A DNA stretch of 64,000 nucleotides from Vibrio ziniensis. Lineage in GTDB: Bacteria; Pseudomonadota; Gammaproteobacteria; Enterobacterales; Vibrionaceae. Position numbers and translations under genes: made by a program. The notes beneath the pieces are model-generated. The model searched no databases. It was not told where the DNA came from and worked only from the letters and a program-made list of their open reading frames with translations. Below are positions 40,322 to 50,760 of this stretch, piece by piece; positions within the stretch are counted from its first letter, which is position 1, and the number at the start of each line of letters is the position of its first letter. The stretch lies in contig NZ_CP049331.1 of assembly GCF_011064285.1 (NCBI RefSeq), forward strand, positions 2,542,001 to 2,606,000. Reading direction: 5' to 3'.

Positions 40322-41032
40322 ATGAAAATTGGCATCATCGGTGCGATGCAACAAGAAGTCGCTATTCTAAAAGACGCTCTTGAGCAATGTCAGGAAGTCA
40401 GCAAAGGTGGCTGTACTTATTACTCAGGTAAAATCCACGGCGTTGATGTCGTTCTGCTTCAGTCAGGTATCGGTAAAGTAGCAGCCGCAATAGGTACAAC
40501 GATTCTTCTAGATGAATACCAACCTGACGTTGTTATCAACACAGGTTCTGCGGGTGGTTTTGATTCTAGTTTAACTATGGGCGATGTTGTTATCTCAACG
40601 GAAGTTCGTCATCACGATGCGGATGTGACAGCATTTGGCTATGAAATGGGTCAAATGGCAGGTCAGCCTGCAGCATTTTCGGCAGACGAGAAACTGATGG
40701 CTGTCGCAGAGAAGGCTCTTGAAGCTATCTCTAACGAAACGAACACTGACAAACACGCAGTACGCGGTTTGATTTGTACTGGTGATGCGTTCGTTTGTAC
40801 CGCTGAACGCCAAGACTTTATCCGCAAACACTTCCCTTCTGTTATCGCGGTTGAAATGGAAGCGTCAGCGATTGCCCAAACTTGTCACCAGTTCCAAGTA
40901 CCATTCGTTGTGGTTCGTGCAATCTCTGATGTTGCAGATAAAGAATCACCAATGTCATTCGATGAGTTCCTACCGCTAGCGGCACAAAGCTCATCTGAGA
41001 TGGTGTTAAAAATGGTTGAGTTGCTAAAGTAA
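40322..41032 (+). CDS. mtnN: 5'-methylthioadenosine/S-adenosylhomocysteine nucleosidase
   Basis: Splits methylthioadenosine and S-adenosylhomocysteine, detoxifying by-products of methylation, polyamine and autoinducer synthesis; it supplies the S-ribosylhomocysteine used by LuxS. Catalytic Glu12 ([10 protein letters not shown]), the [11 protein letters not shown] stretch, EMEASAIAQ with the substrate-binding Glu and the SDVAD motif with the catalytic Asp are present. The chain of 236 residues is slightly longer than the E. coli enzyme. AGAGA precedes the ATG. It starts an operon-like series with cobD and btuF, 13 bases upstream of cobD. Confidence 0.98.
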   Translation: MKIGIIGAMQQEVAILKDALEQCQEVSKGGCTYYSGKIHGVDVVLLQSGIGKVAAAIGTTILLDEYQPDVVINTGSAGGFDSSLTMGDVVISTEVRHHDADVTAFGYEMGQMAGQPAAFSADEKLMAVAEKALEAISNETNTDKHAVRGLICTGDAFVCTAERQDFIRKHFPSVIAVEMEASAIAQTCHQFQVPFVVVRAISDVADKESPMSFDEFLPLAAQSSSEMVLKMVELLK

Positions 41033-41045
41033 GCCACTCATCTTG

Positions 41046-41999
41046 ATGAACGATTTTATTACGACCGTTTATGCTGAAGGTGCGCTCCTCATTATGTGGG
41101 GCGCACTTTTGTTGCATTACATCTTACCAATTCCAAGAGCTGCACATCCTGCTATTTTATGGCACAAGTTTGCCGAAATTCTTGCCAATAAAGTCAACAC
41201 CAACAGCAATTATTCACAAAGCATCATTTCAGGCACATTGGCTTGGTTGTTGATGATCATCCCGGCGCTACTGTTTTGCATTGCTTTAAAACCTCTCGTT
41301 TGGCAACCCCAACTGTATGAATTAGCACTTTTGATTCTGGCTTTAGACTGGCGCAATAATGGTCAGCTCGCCAACAAGTTGGGTAAAGCGTTAGCCAGAG
41401 AGGATAAAGCTCGCGCTCGTAAACTTCTTGAACCTTTTGTGAACAGAGAGACTAACACCTTATCTAGCGTAGGGTTAGGCAAAGCAGGTGCGGAAACCAT
41501 TATTATGGGGTTTGGACGCAACGTTGTGGTTGTGCTTTTCTGGTATGCTCTATTAGGTGCTACGGGCGCATTTATCTATCGATTAATGGCAGAACTTGCG
41601 CGAGCTTGGTCGCCTTCACGCTCACAATTCAATCCTTTTGGTCTGCCTATTGTTCGCGCCATCGCAGTGCTCGAATTTCTTCCTCTAAGGCTATTTAGCC
41701 TTATGATTACATTAGGTAACAACTCAGGCAAAGCCCTGCAAGCCATTAAGACCCAGAGCCGTTCATGGCCACTACCAGGCCCTAGCTGGTTACTGTGCTC
41801 AATCGGAGGAAAGCTTGAACTTGCTTTAGGTGGTCCAGCTATCTACGGCGAACAGAAAGTGCTGCGAGCGAAAATTGGTGGACGTATCGTTCCATCAGCG
41901 CTTCACCTATCTCAGATACACAGTTTACTTGCTTGGCGACTCTTTCTCTGGATACTTATTGAAAGCCTGCTACTTGTCGCCATCTATAAAGGAATATAA
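41046..41999 (+). CDS. CobD/CbiB-family protein (cobalamin biosynthesis)
   Basis: A 317-residue membrane protein of the CobD/CbiB family, which attaches aminopropanol (or its phosphate) to the corrin ring. Stretches such as RKLLEPFVNRETNTLSSVGLGKAGAETIIMGFGRN and the late GGPAIYGEQKVLRAKIGG (family GGP-Y) support the call. The family core is present but divergent, and no other corrin-ring genes are nearby, so it is probably used in salvage of cobinamide rather than full synthesis. The next gene, btuF, begins directly after the stop. The start could be the TTG at 41043 or the ATG at 41046; no strong ribosome site. Confidence 0.85.
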   Translation: MNDFITTVYAEGALLIMWGALLLHYILPIPRAAHPAILWHKFAEILANKVNTNSNYSQSIISGTLAWLLMIIPALLFCIALKPLVWQPQLYELALLILALDWRNNGQLANKLGKALAREDKARARKLLEPFVNRETNTLSSVGLGKAGAETIIMGFGRNVVVVLFWYALLGATGAFIYRLMAELARAWSPSRSQFNPFGLPIVRAIAVLEFLPLRLFSLMITLGNNSGKALQAIKTQSRSWPLPGPSWLLCSIGGKLELALGGPAIYGEQKVLRAKIGGRIVPSALHLSQIHSLLAWRLFLWILIESLLLVAIYKGI

Positions 42000-42824
42000 A
42001 TGCGTTTTTGGTCACTCGCCTTCACTGCTCTATTACTTTCCACACCTACTCACGCTGAACCTTCGATTAAACGCATTATTAGCCTTGCGCCACATGCCAC
42101 TGAACTGGCATTTGCAGCCGGTTTAGGGGATAAACTTGTTGGCGTAACGGATTACAGCGACTACCCGGAAGAAGCGAAAAACATTGAGAAGGTGGCAAAC
42201 TACCAAGGCGTGAAGTTAGAACGAATTATGGCGCTCAAACCAGACCTGATTATTGCTTGGCCGAAGGGAAACCCTGCCAAAGAAATCGCTAAACTCAAGC
42301 AGCTCGGTTTTAAATTCTTTGATTCTCAAGTCAATACGCTCGACGATATTGCTACCAATATTGAAAAACTCAGCCAGTACGCAGATGACCCACAACAAGG
42401 TAAGCGAGCCGCAAAAGAATTTCGTGAGCGCCTAGCTCAGCTGAAATCACAATACTCACAGGCTACACCAGTACGTTACTTCTATCAGCTCAGTGAAAAG
42501 CCAATCATCACCTTGGCTCAAGACAGTTGGCCAAGTGAAGTTTTTCGGTTCTGTGGCGGAGAAAACATCTTTGAACACAGTGCGACACCCTACCCTCAAG
42601 TGGGCATAGAGCAAGTGCTGGTCGCCCAACCAGATGTCATCTTCACCTCTGAACATGCTATTGCGAACGGCAACATGTGGCTTGCCTGGAAAGATCAAAT
42701 TCCTGCGGTACAGCAAGGCCATGTTTGGGCATTAAATTCAGACTGGATTAATCGCTCAACGCCAAGAACACTAAACGCAATTGAAGAAGTATGTGACTAC
42801 TTTGATAAAGTAAGAAACGATTAA
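42000..42824 (+). CDS. btuF: Vitamin B12 ABC importer substrate-binding protein
   Basis: Periplasmic B12-binding partner of BtuCD. Signal peptide MRFWSLAFTALLLSTPTHA, cut before EPSI. Two-lobed class III binding-protein features: RIISLAPHATELAFAAGLGDKLVGVTDYSDYP, ERIMALKPDLIIAW and the C-terminal lobe with CGGENIF and PDVIFTSE. Length 274 fits BtuF. AAGGA lies just before the ATG, which abuts the cobD stop. Linked to the CobD-like gene, this points to cobinamide or B12 salvage. BtuC and BtuD are not in the window. Confidence 0.95.
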   Translation: MRFWSLAFTALLLSTPTHAEPSIKRIISLAPHATELAFAAGLGDKLVGVTDYSDYPEEAKNIEKVANYQGVKLERIMALKPDLIIAWPKGNPAKEIAKLKQLGFKFFDSQVNTLDDIATNIEKLSQYADDPQQGKRAAKEFRERLAQLKSQYSQATPVRYFYQLSEKPIITLAQDSWPSEVFRFCGGENIFEHSATPYPQVGIEQVLVAQPDVIFTSEHAIANGNMWLAWKDQIPAVQQGHVWALNSDWINRSTPRTLNAIEEVCDYFDKVRND

Positions 42825-42889
42825 CAGCACGTAAAAAAAGTCTTACAATCCACCACCTTTCGATAACCCTTTTTGGTAGCAGATAACAA

Positions 42890-43510
42890 TTGGATACCTC
42901 ACTACTTTATTTAATCGATATGTTTGGTACGGCTATTTTCGCAATTTCTGGCGTATTACTAGCTGGTCGTTTAAAAATGGATCCTTTCGGCGTCACAGTC
43001 TTGGCAAGTGTTACGGCTATCGGTGGCGGTACGATCCGCGATATGGCGCTCGGTGCTACACCTGTATTCTGGATAAAAGATACCACTTATATCTGGGTAA
43101 TCATCGTTACCTGCATTTTAACTATGGCGCTGGTACGCCGCCCAAAGCGCATCCCTTGGTGGGTTCTGCCTGTTTGTGATGCTGTCGGTCTGGCTTTCTT
43201 CGTGGGTATCGGTGTTGAAAAAGCATTGATGTATCAAGATTCAGCCATAATCGCGATTATAATGGGTGTGATCACCGGCTGTGGCGGAGGCATTATCCGC
43301 GACGTATTAGCGAGAGAAATTCCAATGGTGTTGCGCAGTGAAGTCTACGCAACAGCATGTATTGTGGGTGGTGTATTCCATACCACAGCATTAGCTATGG
43401 GGTATGACAACTCGGTCGCTCTACTTTCAGGTGTCGCATCAACGCTGATCATTCGTCTTGGTGCTATTCGTTGGCATTTATCACTGCCCACTTTTGCTCT
43501 AACCAAATAA
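42890..43510 (+). CDS. TRIC/YadS-family membrane protein (UPF0126)
   Basis: Inner-membrane protein of 206 residues with seven hydrophobic segments and two internal repeats, each with a glycine-rich signature: AIGGGTIRDMALG (about 42-54) and GCGGGIIRDVLARE (about 125-138). This is the prokaryotic TRIC cation-channel fold; glycine transport has also been suggested for relatives. The start is a TTG at 42890 with a weak ribosome site; the next ATG (residue 11) would remove part of the first helix. The last 12 bases overlap the convergent TSUP gene. Confidence 0.88.
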   Translation: MDTSLLYLIDMFGTAIFAISGVLLAGRLKMDPFGVTVLASVTAIGGGTIRDMALGATPVFWIKDTTYIWVIIVTCILTMALVRRPKRIPWWVLPVCDAVGLAFFVGIGVEKALMYQDSAIIAIIMGVITGCGGGIIRDVLAREIPMVLRSEVYATACIVGGVFHTTALAMGYDNSVALLSGVASTLIIRLGAIRWHLSLPTFALTK

Positions 43511-44281
43511 GCTCATAAACCACTGCGAGTGTTGTTGCCACAACAGTTTTGTTGCCATCAACATCGACATCAGAATAACTAAAGGTCGAATCCACTTTTG
43601 GCCTTTAGTGATTACCACTTTCGCACCTAAGCGAGCCCCGAAAAACTGCCCACACGCCATCACCAAGCCCAATTTCCAGATAGGTAAACCTGCAATCACG
43701 AAAAACAGTAACGCAGCAATGTTTGACGTGAAATTAAGGATTTTCGTTCGCGCTGTTGCATCCACTAACGAAAAGTGCCCAAGAACGACGAAGCAGACAG
43801 TAAAGATTGATCCCGTACCCGGACCAAAAAATCCATCGTAGAATCCTACGCAGCTACCGACACTAAAAGCAAATGCCGATTCTGACAGCGGCCTTTTACC
43901 TGAATCAGCCTTGGTTTGCCGAGCAAACAGAAAATAGAGAGAGATACCAACCAATAACAAAGGTATCAAACTGGTCAGTAGAGAAGCATCAAACTGCTGT
44001 ACTAACTCTGCCCCAATTGCTGCACCAATAAAGGTACACAAAATAGCAAGACGCATTTCCTTGAGATTCACAATGCCACGGCGGACAAAGTACAAACTGG
44101 CAGAGAAACTACCGAATGAGCTTTGTAATTTGTTGGTGGCTAGAGCTTGTGTGGGAGGTACGCCTGCGGCTAATAATGCTGGTAATGTTAAGAGACCACC
44201 GCCACCAGCCATGGCGTCAATAAAACCTGCTGCACCTGCGACAAAAAACAGGATCGCCAGCACTTCGAATGAAACTTCCAT
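43499..44281 (-). CDS. TSUP (TauE/SafE) family transporter, YfcA-like
   Basis: A 260-residue inner-membrane protein with about eight helices. GAAGFIDAMAGGGGLLTLPALLAAGVPPTQALATNKLQ-type sequence (residues about 16-53) and the second repeat GFYDGFFGPGTGSI are characteristic of the YfcA branch of TSUP. Members move sulfite, sulfonates or related anions; the substrate is unknown here. Single gene, convergent with the TRIC-like gene. Confidence 0.92.
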   Translation of the reverse strand: MEVSFEVLAILFFVAGAAGFIDAMAGGGGLLTLPALLAAGVPPTQALATNKLQSSFGSFSASLYFVRRGIVNLKEMRLAILCTFIGAAIGAELVQQFDASLLTSLIPLLLVGISLYFLFARQTKADSGKRPLSESAFAFSVGSCVGFYDGFFGPGTGSIFTVCFVVLGHFSLVDATARTKILNFTSNIAALLFFVIAGLPIWKLGLVMACGQFFGARLGAKVVITKGQKWIRPLVILMSMLMATKLLWQQHSQWFMSLFG

Positions 44282-44362
44282 GATTTTCCAAAACTACGAC
44301 ATCGAACAATCAAATTAACACCAAGTTACTGTTTGAGATAGCGAAATCATAGCGAGAAGTAA

Positions 44363-44389
44363 TAAAAAAGCCCGCTCAAATGAGCGGGC
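44363..44389 (-). terminator. Rho-independent terminator of carAB
   Basis: GCCCGCTCA-TT-TGAGCGGGC followed on the minus strand by TTTTTTATT. A perfect 20-bp palindrome GATAAACCTTAAGGTTTATC (44403-44422) lies between it and the carB stop and may be a 3' stabilising hairpin. Confidence 0.92.
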
Positions 44390-44435
44390 AATGAGGTTGT
44401 CAGATAAACCTTAAGGTTTATCGATTTATTATCTC

Positions 44436-47400
44436 TTACGCTAGACTAGCTTTTACTTTAGCGTGAAGTTCTTGTACTGAAGTTACCGTCGCTTTTGCAT
44501 CAGCAGTATGAGACATACAGGTTGCAAACGCTGCATTTAGCGTTGTTGTGTAGTTCACTTTCTGAGCCAAAGCACCACGACGTAACAATTTAGAATCTTC
44601 AATCGCTTGACGACCTGACGCTGTATTCACGATGTAGGTGTATTCATTGTTCTTGATGCGGTCCAAAATGTGTGGACGACCTTCATGAACTTTGTTTACC
44701 AAACGTGGGTTGATACCTGCTTCACCCAGAATGACAGCTGTACCGTGCGTTGCATCCAATTGGTAGCCTAGTTTCACTAGCTTAGAAGCCAGGTCAACAA
44801 CACGCTCTTTATCGCCTTCACGAACAGAAAGCAGTGCGCGGCCTTCTTTAGGATATACAGCGCCACAACCTAATTCTGCTTTAGCGTATGCTTCAGCGAA
44901 TGTTGCACCAACACCCATCACCTCACCAGTAGAGCGCATTTCTGGGCCTAACAGTGGGTCAACACCTGGGAATTTGTTGAACGGTAGTACCACTTCTTTC
45001 ACTGAGTAGTAAGGAGGAATAATCTCTTTAGTGAAGCCTTGTTGCTCCAGAGACTGACCCGCCATTACACGTGCAGCGATTTTCGCTAATGGTGCACCCG
45101 TTGCTTTAGATACGAATGGTACTGTACGTGCAGCACGTGGGTTTACTTCGATGATGTAAACTTCGTTATCTTTAACCGCAAACTGGGTATTCATCAGACC
45201 ACGTACACCAAGTTCGAAAGCCAGTTTCTCAACTTGTTCACGCATCTTGTCCTGAATTTCTTTGCTTAGCGTGTATGCTGGCAGTGAACATGCTGAGTCA
45301 CCTGAGTGAACACCTGCTTGTTCAATATGTTCCATGATACCGCCGATAACCACGCGCTCGCCGTCACAGATAGCGTCAACATCCACTTCAGTTGCATCGT
45401 CTAGGAAACGGTCAAGTAGAACTGGAGACTCGTTTGATACGCTTACCGCTTCGTTGAAGTAACGACGTAGGTCTTGCTCGTCGTATACGATTTCCATCGC
45501 ACGACCACCTAGTACGTACGAAGGACGTACAACTAGCGGGAAACCGATATCTTTCGACTTCTCAATCGCTTGTTCCATTGTCGTTACTGTTGCGTTTTGA
45601 GGCTGTAGTAAACCTAAACGTTCAACAGCAGCTTGGAAGCGTTCACGGTCTTCCGCACGGTCGATAGCATCTGGGCTAGTACCGATAATTGGCACACCCG
45701 CAGCTTCTAGAGCACGAGCCAGTTTCAGCGGAGTTTGACCACCGTACTGCACGATAACGCCTTTTGGCTTTTCAACACGTACGATTGCTAGTACGTCTTC
45801 CAGTGTTACTGGTTCGAAGTACAGACGGTCTGAAGTGTCGTAGTCTGTAGAAACTGTCTCAGGGTTACAGTTAACCATGATAGTTTCGTAGCCATCTTCG
45901 CGTAGTGCTAGAGATGCGTGTACACAACAGTAGTCAAATTCAATACCTTGACCGATACGGTTTGGACCGCCGCCAAGAACCATGATCTTGTCTTTATCTG
46001 TTGGGTTCGCTTCACACTCGTCATCGTAAGATGAGTACATGTAAGCAGTATCTGAAGCAAATTCAGCCGCACAAGTATCTACACGCTTGTAAACAGGGTG
46101 GATATTGTACTGGTCACGTAGACGACGAATTTCGCTTTCAGCAACACCTAGTAGCTTAGACAGACGTGCATCAGAGAAGCCTTTGCGCTTCATCTTCTTC
46201 AGAACATCTTGAGTCAGGCCAGCAAAACCGCCCGCTTTCACTTCAGCTTCCAGTTTCACTAGTTCTTCAATTTGAACTAGGAACCAACGGTCAACGTTTG
46301 TCAGATTGAATACACCATCAACAGACATACCTGCACGGAATGCGTCAGCAATGTACCAAATACGCTCTGCGCCAGCTTCTTTCAATTCGTAACGAATCTT
46401 CGTTAATGCATCTGGAGCATCTAGGTCAACCATCTCATCAAGACCGTTCGCGCCTACTTCAAGGCCACGAAGTGCTTTTTGTAGAGATTCTTGTTGGTTA
46501 CGACCGATTGCCATAACTTCACCAACAGACTTCATCTGAGTAGTCAGACGGTCATTTGCACCAGCAAATTTCTCGAAGTTAAAGCGAGGAATCTTAGTCA
46601 CTACATAGTCGATAGTAGGTTCGAACGATGCTGGTGTTGCACCGCCAGTGATGTCGTTCATTAGCTCATCTAGAGTGAAGCCAACTGCCAGTTTCGCTGC
46701 AATTTTCGCAATTGGGAAACCTGTTGCTTTAGAAGCTAGAGCAGAAGAACGAGATACACGTGGGTTCATCTCGATGATAACCATACGGCCATCTTTCGGG
46801 TTGATACCAAACTGAACGTTTGAACCACCAGTCTCTACACCGATTTCACGCAGTACCGCTAGAGAAGCGTTACGCATGATTTGGTACTCTTTGTCAGTCA
46901 AAGTCTGAGCAGGAGCAACAGTGATTGAGTCACCGGTGTGGATACCCATTGGGTCGAAGTTTTCAATCGCACAAACGATGATACAGTTGTCGTTCTTATC
47001 ACGAACAACTTCCATCTCGTACTCTTTCCAACCGATTAGAGATTCATCGATAAGCAGTTCGTTGGTTGGAGATAGATCCAGACCACGAGTACAGATTTCT
47101 TCGAATTCTTCTTTGTTATAAGCGATACCACCACCAGTACCACCCATAGTAAATGACGGACGAATGATACATGGGAAACCAACCATATCTAGAACACGGT
47201 AAGCTTCTTCCATTGTTTTTGCAGTATCAGCACGCGGACATTCAAGACCGATAGACTTCATTGCTTTATCAAAGCGAGAACGGTCTTCTGCTTTGTCGAT
47301 TGCGTCAGCAGTCGCACCAATCATCTCTACGCCGAACTCTTTTAGTACACCGTTAGCTTCTAGAGCTAGTGCACAGTTCAGTGCCGTTTGACCACCCATT

Positions 47401-47666
47401 GTTGGAAGAATCGCATCTGGGCGTTCTTTCTCGATGATCTTACGTACAACTTCCCAGTGAATTGGCTCGATGTATGTTGCATCTGCCATTTCTGGGTCAG
47501 TCATGATTGTTGCTGGGTTTGAGTTCACAAGGATAACTCGGTAACCCTCTTCACGTAGCGCTTTACACGCTTGAGCACCAGAGTAGTCAAACTCACAAGC
47601 CTGACCGATAACAATTGGACCTGCACCTAAAATAAGAATGCTCTGAATGTCAGTACGTTTTGGCAT
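44436..47666 (-). CDS. carB: Carbamoyl-phosphate synthase large subunit
   Basis: Makes carbamoyl phosphate for arginine and pyrimidine synthesis from bicarbonate, ammonia passed from CarA, and two ATP. The 1076-residue protein has two ATP-grasp halves ([20 protein letters not shown] near 13 and [18 protein letters not shown] near 560) and a C-terminal MGS-like allosteric domain (from about 935). Catalytic stretches [31 protein letters not shown] and [20 protein letters not shown] are intact. GGAG precedes the ATG; carA ends 15 bases upstream. Confidence 0.99.
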   Translation of the reverse strand: MPKRTDIQSILILGAGPIVIGQACEFDYSGAQACKALREEGYRVILVNSNPATIMTDPEMADATYIEPIHWEVVRKIIEKERPDAILPTMGGQTALNCALALEANGVLKEFGVEMIGATADAIDKAEDRSRFDKAMKSIGLECPRADTAKTMEEAYRVLDMVGFPCIIRPSFTMGGTGGGIAYNKEEFEEICTRGLDLSPTNELLIDESLIGWKEYEMEVVRDKNDNCIIVCAIENFDPMGIHTGDSITVAPAQTLTDKEYQIMRNASLAVLREIGVETGGSNVQFGINPKDGRMVIIEMNPRVSRSSALASKATGFPIAKIAAKLAVGFTLDELMNDITGGATPASFEPTIDYVVTKIPRFNFEKFAGANDRLTTQMKSVGEVMAIGRNQQESLQKALRGLEVGANGLDEMVDLDAPDALTKIRYELKEAGAERIWYIADAFRAGMSVDGVFNLTNVDRWFLVQIEELVKLEAEVKAGGFAGLTQDVLKKMKRKGFSDARLSKLLGVAESEIRRLRDQYNIHPVYKRVDTCAAEFASDTAYMYSSYDDECEANPTDKDKIMVLGGGPNRIGQGIEFDYCCVHASLALREDGYETIMVNCNPETVSTDYDTSDRLYFEPVTLEDVLAIVRVEKPKGVIVQYGGQTPLKLARALEAAGVPIIGTSPDAIDRAEDRERFQAAVERLGLLQPQNATVTTMEQAIEKSKDIGFPLVVRPSYVLGGRAMEIVYDEQDLRRYFNEAVSVSNESPVLLDRFLDDATEVDVDAICDGERVVIGGIMEHIEQAGVHSGDSACSLPAYTLSKEIQDKMREQVEKLAFELGVRGLMNTQFAVKDNEVYIIEVNPRAARTVPFVSKATGAPLAKIAARVMAGQSLEQQGFTKEIIPPYYSVKEVVLPFNKFPGVDPLLGPEMRSTGEVMGVGATFAEAYAKAELGCGAVYPKEGRALLSVREGDKERVVDLASKLVKLGYQLDATHGTAVILGEAGINPRLVNKVHEGRPHILDRIKNNEYTYIVNTASGRQAIEDSKLLRRGALAQKVNYTTTLNAAFATCMSHTADAKATVTSVQELHAKVKASLA

Positions 47667-47681
47667 TATCTACTACTCCAA

Positions 47682-48821
47682 TTAAGCGCGGTGTTGTTTA
47701 ATCAATTCAATGAAGTGGTCAAATAGCGGTGCAGCATCGTGCGGACCAGGACTTGCTTCAGGGTGACCTTGGAAGCTAAATGCTGGCTTATCCGTACGGT
47801 GGATACCTTGTAGAGAACCGTCAAATAATGACTTGTGCGTTGCACGTAGGTTCTCTGGTAGCGTTGCTTCGTCCGCAGCAAAACCGTGGTTTTGAGAAGT
47901 AATCATTACCACACCACGATCAAGGTCTTTAACTGGGTGGTTCGCACCGTGGTGGCCAAACTTCATTTTTACAGTCTGAGCACCAGAAGCTAGTGCAAGG
48001 ATTTGGTGGCCTAAACAGATACCAAACACAGGTAGACTTTTCTCAAGGAAAGTTTTTGTCGCTTCGATTGCGTAAGTACAAGGTGCTGGGTCACCAGGGC
48101 CATTTGATAGGAACACGCCATCTGGATTCATCGCCAGAACTTCTTCAGCAGAAGTTTCTGCAGGAACAACTGTTAAACGACAACCACGGTCAACCAACAT
48201 ACGCAGAATGTTGCGTTTCGCACCAAAATCGTAAGCTACTACGTGGTACGGTAGCTCAATATCATTTTTAGGTTCAGGTAGACCACCTTCCAGTGTCCAT
48301 GAACCTTGTTTCCATTCGTACGCTTCTTTGGTCGTTACCACTTTCGCTAAATCCATACCTTTAAGGCCTGGGAATTCTTTAGCTTTTACCAACGCTAATG
48401 CTTCATCTAGGTTATCGCCCGCCATGATGCAACCGTTCTGAGCACCTTTCTCACGTAAAATGCGCGTTAGTTTACGCGTATCGATATCAGCAATACCGAC
48501 GATATTTTGTGATTTAAGGTAATCAGAAAGAGATTGTTCACTACGGAAGTTAGAAGCGATAAGAGGAAGATCGCGGATCACAAGGCCTTGTGCATGAATT
48601 GAAGAAGATTCTTCATCTTCGGTATTAGTACCGGTATTGCCAATGTGAGGATAAGTTAGTGTAACAATTTGTTGAGAATAGGAAGGATCAGTGAGGATTT
48701 CTTGGTACCCCGTCATCGAGGTATTAAAAACAACTTCACCAACGGATGAACCATCTGCCCCAATGGACACTCCGCGGAACACTGTCCCATCTTCTAGGAC
48801 TAACAGTGCTGATTTACTCAA
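47682..48821 (-). CDS. carA: Carbamoyl-phosphate synthase small subunit (glutaminase)
   Basis: Hydrolyses glutamine and channels ammonia to CarB. The class I amidotransferase triad is seen in [12 protein letters not shown] (nucleophile Cys) and the C-terminal [14 protein letters not shown] (His, Glu). I start at the TTG at 48821 (379 residues): GGAGG lies 6 bases upstream and the protein then begins [16 protein letters not shown], aligning with E. coli CarA, which also uses TTG. The open frame extends 25 codons further upstream through non-conserved AT-rich sequence. Followed directly by carB. Confidence 0.98.
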   Translation of the reverse strand: MSKSALLVLEDGTVFRGVSIGADGSSVGEVVFNTSMTGYQEILTDPSYSQQIVTLTYPHIGNTGTNTEDEESSSIHAQGLVIRDLPLIASNFRSEQSLSDYLKSQNIVGIADIDTRKLTRILREKGAQNGCIMAGDNLDEALALVKAKEFPGLKGMDLAKVVTTKEAYEWKQGSWTLEGGLPEPKNDIELPYHVVAYDFGAKRNILRMLVDRGCRLTVVPAETSAEEVLAMNPDGVFLSNGPGDPAPCTYAIEATKTFLEKSLPVFGICLGHQILALASGAQTVKMKFGHHGANHPVKDLDRGVVMITSQNHGFAADEATLPENLRATHKSLFDGSLQGIHRTDKPAFSFQGHPEASPGPHDAAPLFDHFIELIKQHRA

Positions 48822-49302
48822 GACAACCTCCAGAATAAAAATGCATAAAATATAAATTAAATTGCAAATTTGCCTTCCTGTTAGCGTGAAAATCATGCTC
48901 TAGGGTAATTTTGACAAATTGGCGGTATTTTAGAGATCACTGTGACCCATGTCAACGTTAGCAGGGAAATTAAATTTAAATTTATTACCTTAGAGCTAAA
49001 AAATCGACCTAACCCATCAAAAGTGCATGTTTTAAGCATTTAAAAGTAATATTTATGAGGTTTTGTTTTTCAAACAGCAAAAAATAGTTTGTTAACAATT
49101 GAAATCAGCGCAAAAAAAATAAGCAAACGTTAATCTTATTTTTTAATTGTCAAAAATGAAGGTAAAACAGAGAAATTAACCTAAACAAGACAAAATCACT
49201 TAAAAAGTTAAGGAATAACTCGATTTATAGGAAAGATAAAATTAATAGAAAATGTTAGATAATTTGTTATGCGCCAAGCGAACCTGGCGCATAATTATGT
49301 AA
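48822..49302. promoter_or_regulatory. carAB upstream region
   Basis: A 481-base, very AT-rich spacer between dapB and carA, both minus strand. AAGCAAACGTTAATCT at 49121-49136 resembles the PurR box with about two mismatches. TGCA-flanked AT stretches near 48840-48872 are loosely like ARG boxes, but I would not rely on them. PurR and ArgR control carAB in E. coli. No promoter hexamers were settled. Confidence 0.4.
49267..49294 (-). terminator. Hairpin after dapB
   Basis: TTATGCGCCA and TGGCGCATAA form a perfect 10-bp stem 9 bases after the dapB stop. The following minus-strand bases (CAAATTATCT) are a poor T run, so termination may be partial. Confidence 0.6.
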
Positions 49303-50127
<825 letters not shown>

Positions 50128-50193
50128 TTACTCGTGACTATCCTACGACTTACGCTTTTTAAACTACCAACTATCGAAGTTGATAGCTAGCAC

Positions 50194-50592
50194 TTACGAA
50201 AACTCTTTAATCACTCGCTCAAGGATTGGCACATTTGCTTCTGGAAATTGGTAGTTTGCTAGTGCTGCAATGTCTACCCAAAGCCCATCCTGACCTTCTT
50301 TACCATAAGGTTCATTGTTGAAATGACTGATGACGATAAAATCAAATTTCAGAGACTTCTCTGGATAATCATATTCCAGATGTTCAAACAAATGCTGCTC
50401 AGTCACTTCAATGCCAATTTCCTCTTCTAGCTCTCGAGCCATTGCCTGCGAAACAGATTCCCCCTCTTCTACTTTGCCACCTGGAAATTCCCAGAATCCA
50501 CCTTTGTGCAAATTGTCAGGACGCTTAGTAATGAAAATCTGCGACTTATCTTCATTAAAGATAATACCCGCCACAATATGAATTCGTTTCAT
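50194..50592 (-). CDS. mutT: 8-oxo-dGTP diphosphatase MutT
   Basis: Removes oxidised dGTP from the nucleotide pool, preventing A-to-C mutations. The Nudix box is complete at about 39-61 (GGKVEEGESVSQAMARELEEEIG, Gx5Ex7REUxEExGU). Length 132 is close to E. coli MutT. GGGAAG lies before the ATG. As in E. coli it follows secA, here 168 bases downstream with a terminator and a hairpin between. Confidence 0.97.
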   Translation of the reverse strand: MKRIHIVAGIIFNEDKSQIFITKRPDNLHKGGFWEFPGGKVEEGESVSQAMARELEEEIGIEVTEQHLFEHLEYDYPEKSLKFDFIVISHFNNEPYGKEGQDGLWVDIAALANYQFPEANVPILERVIKEFS

Positions 50593-50616
50593 CTGTCTTC
50601 CCTTGTTTTTCTTTAC

Positions 50617-50646
50617 TCAAAAAAAGAGCCGCCTAAGCGACTCTCT
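50617..50646 (-). terminator. Terminator between secA and mutT
   Basis: Minus-strand AGAGTCGC-TTAG-GCGGCTCT (one G-U pair) followed by TTTTTTTGAG. It should end secA transcription, but lies only 25 bases before the mutT start, so mutT would need its own promoter or read-through. Confidence 0.8.
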
Positions 50647-50670
50647 TATAATTAATAATGTTTATGCTAA

Positions 50671-50754
50671 GTTGTAACAGTCTAGAACAAGGAGATGGCA
50701 CGGAGTTTACGCTAGTAAATGAGTACCATCGACGCTGTTATCGACTGTTACAAC
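50671..50754. repeat. 84-base interrupted inverted repeat next to the secA stop
   Basis: Outer arms GTTGTAACAGTC (50671-50682) and GACTGTTACAAC (50743-50754) pair perfectly over 12 bp. Inside, AACA/TGTT, GATGG/CCATC and TTTAC-GCTA-GTAAA continue the pairing with small bulges, so the whole segment can fold as one long hairpin or cruciform. It has no T run and ends 7 bases before the secA stop codon. It resembles a mobile repeat unit more than a terminator. Confidence 0.7.
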
Positions 50755-50760
50755 GCCGCA

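Noticed and set aside
48822..48896. Extended carA N-terminus
   Set aside because: The extra 25 codons are AT-rich, not conserved and lack a ribosome site, while the TTG at 48821 has GGAGG and matches the E. coli start.
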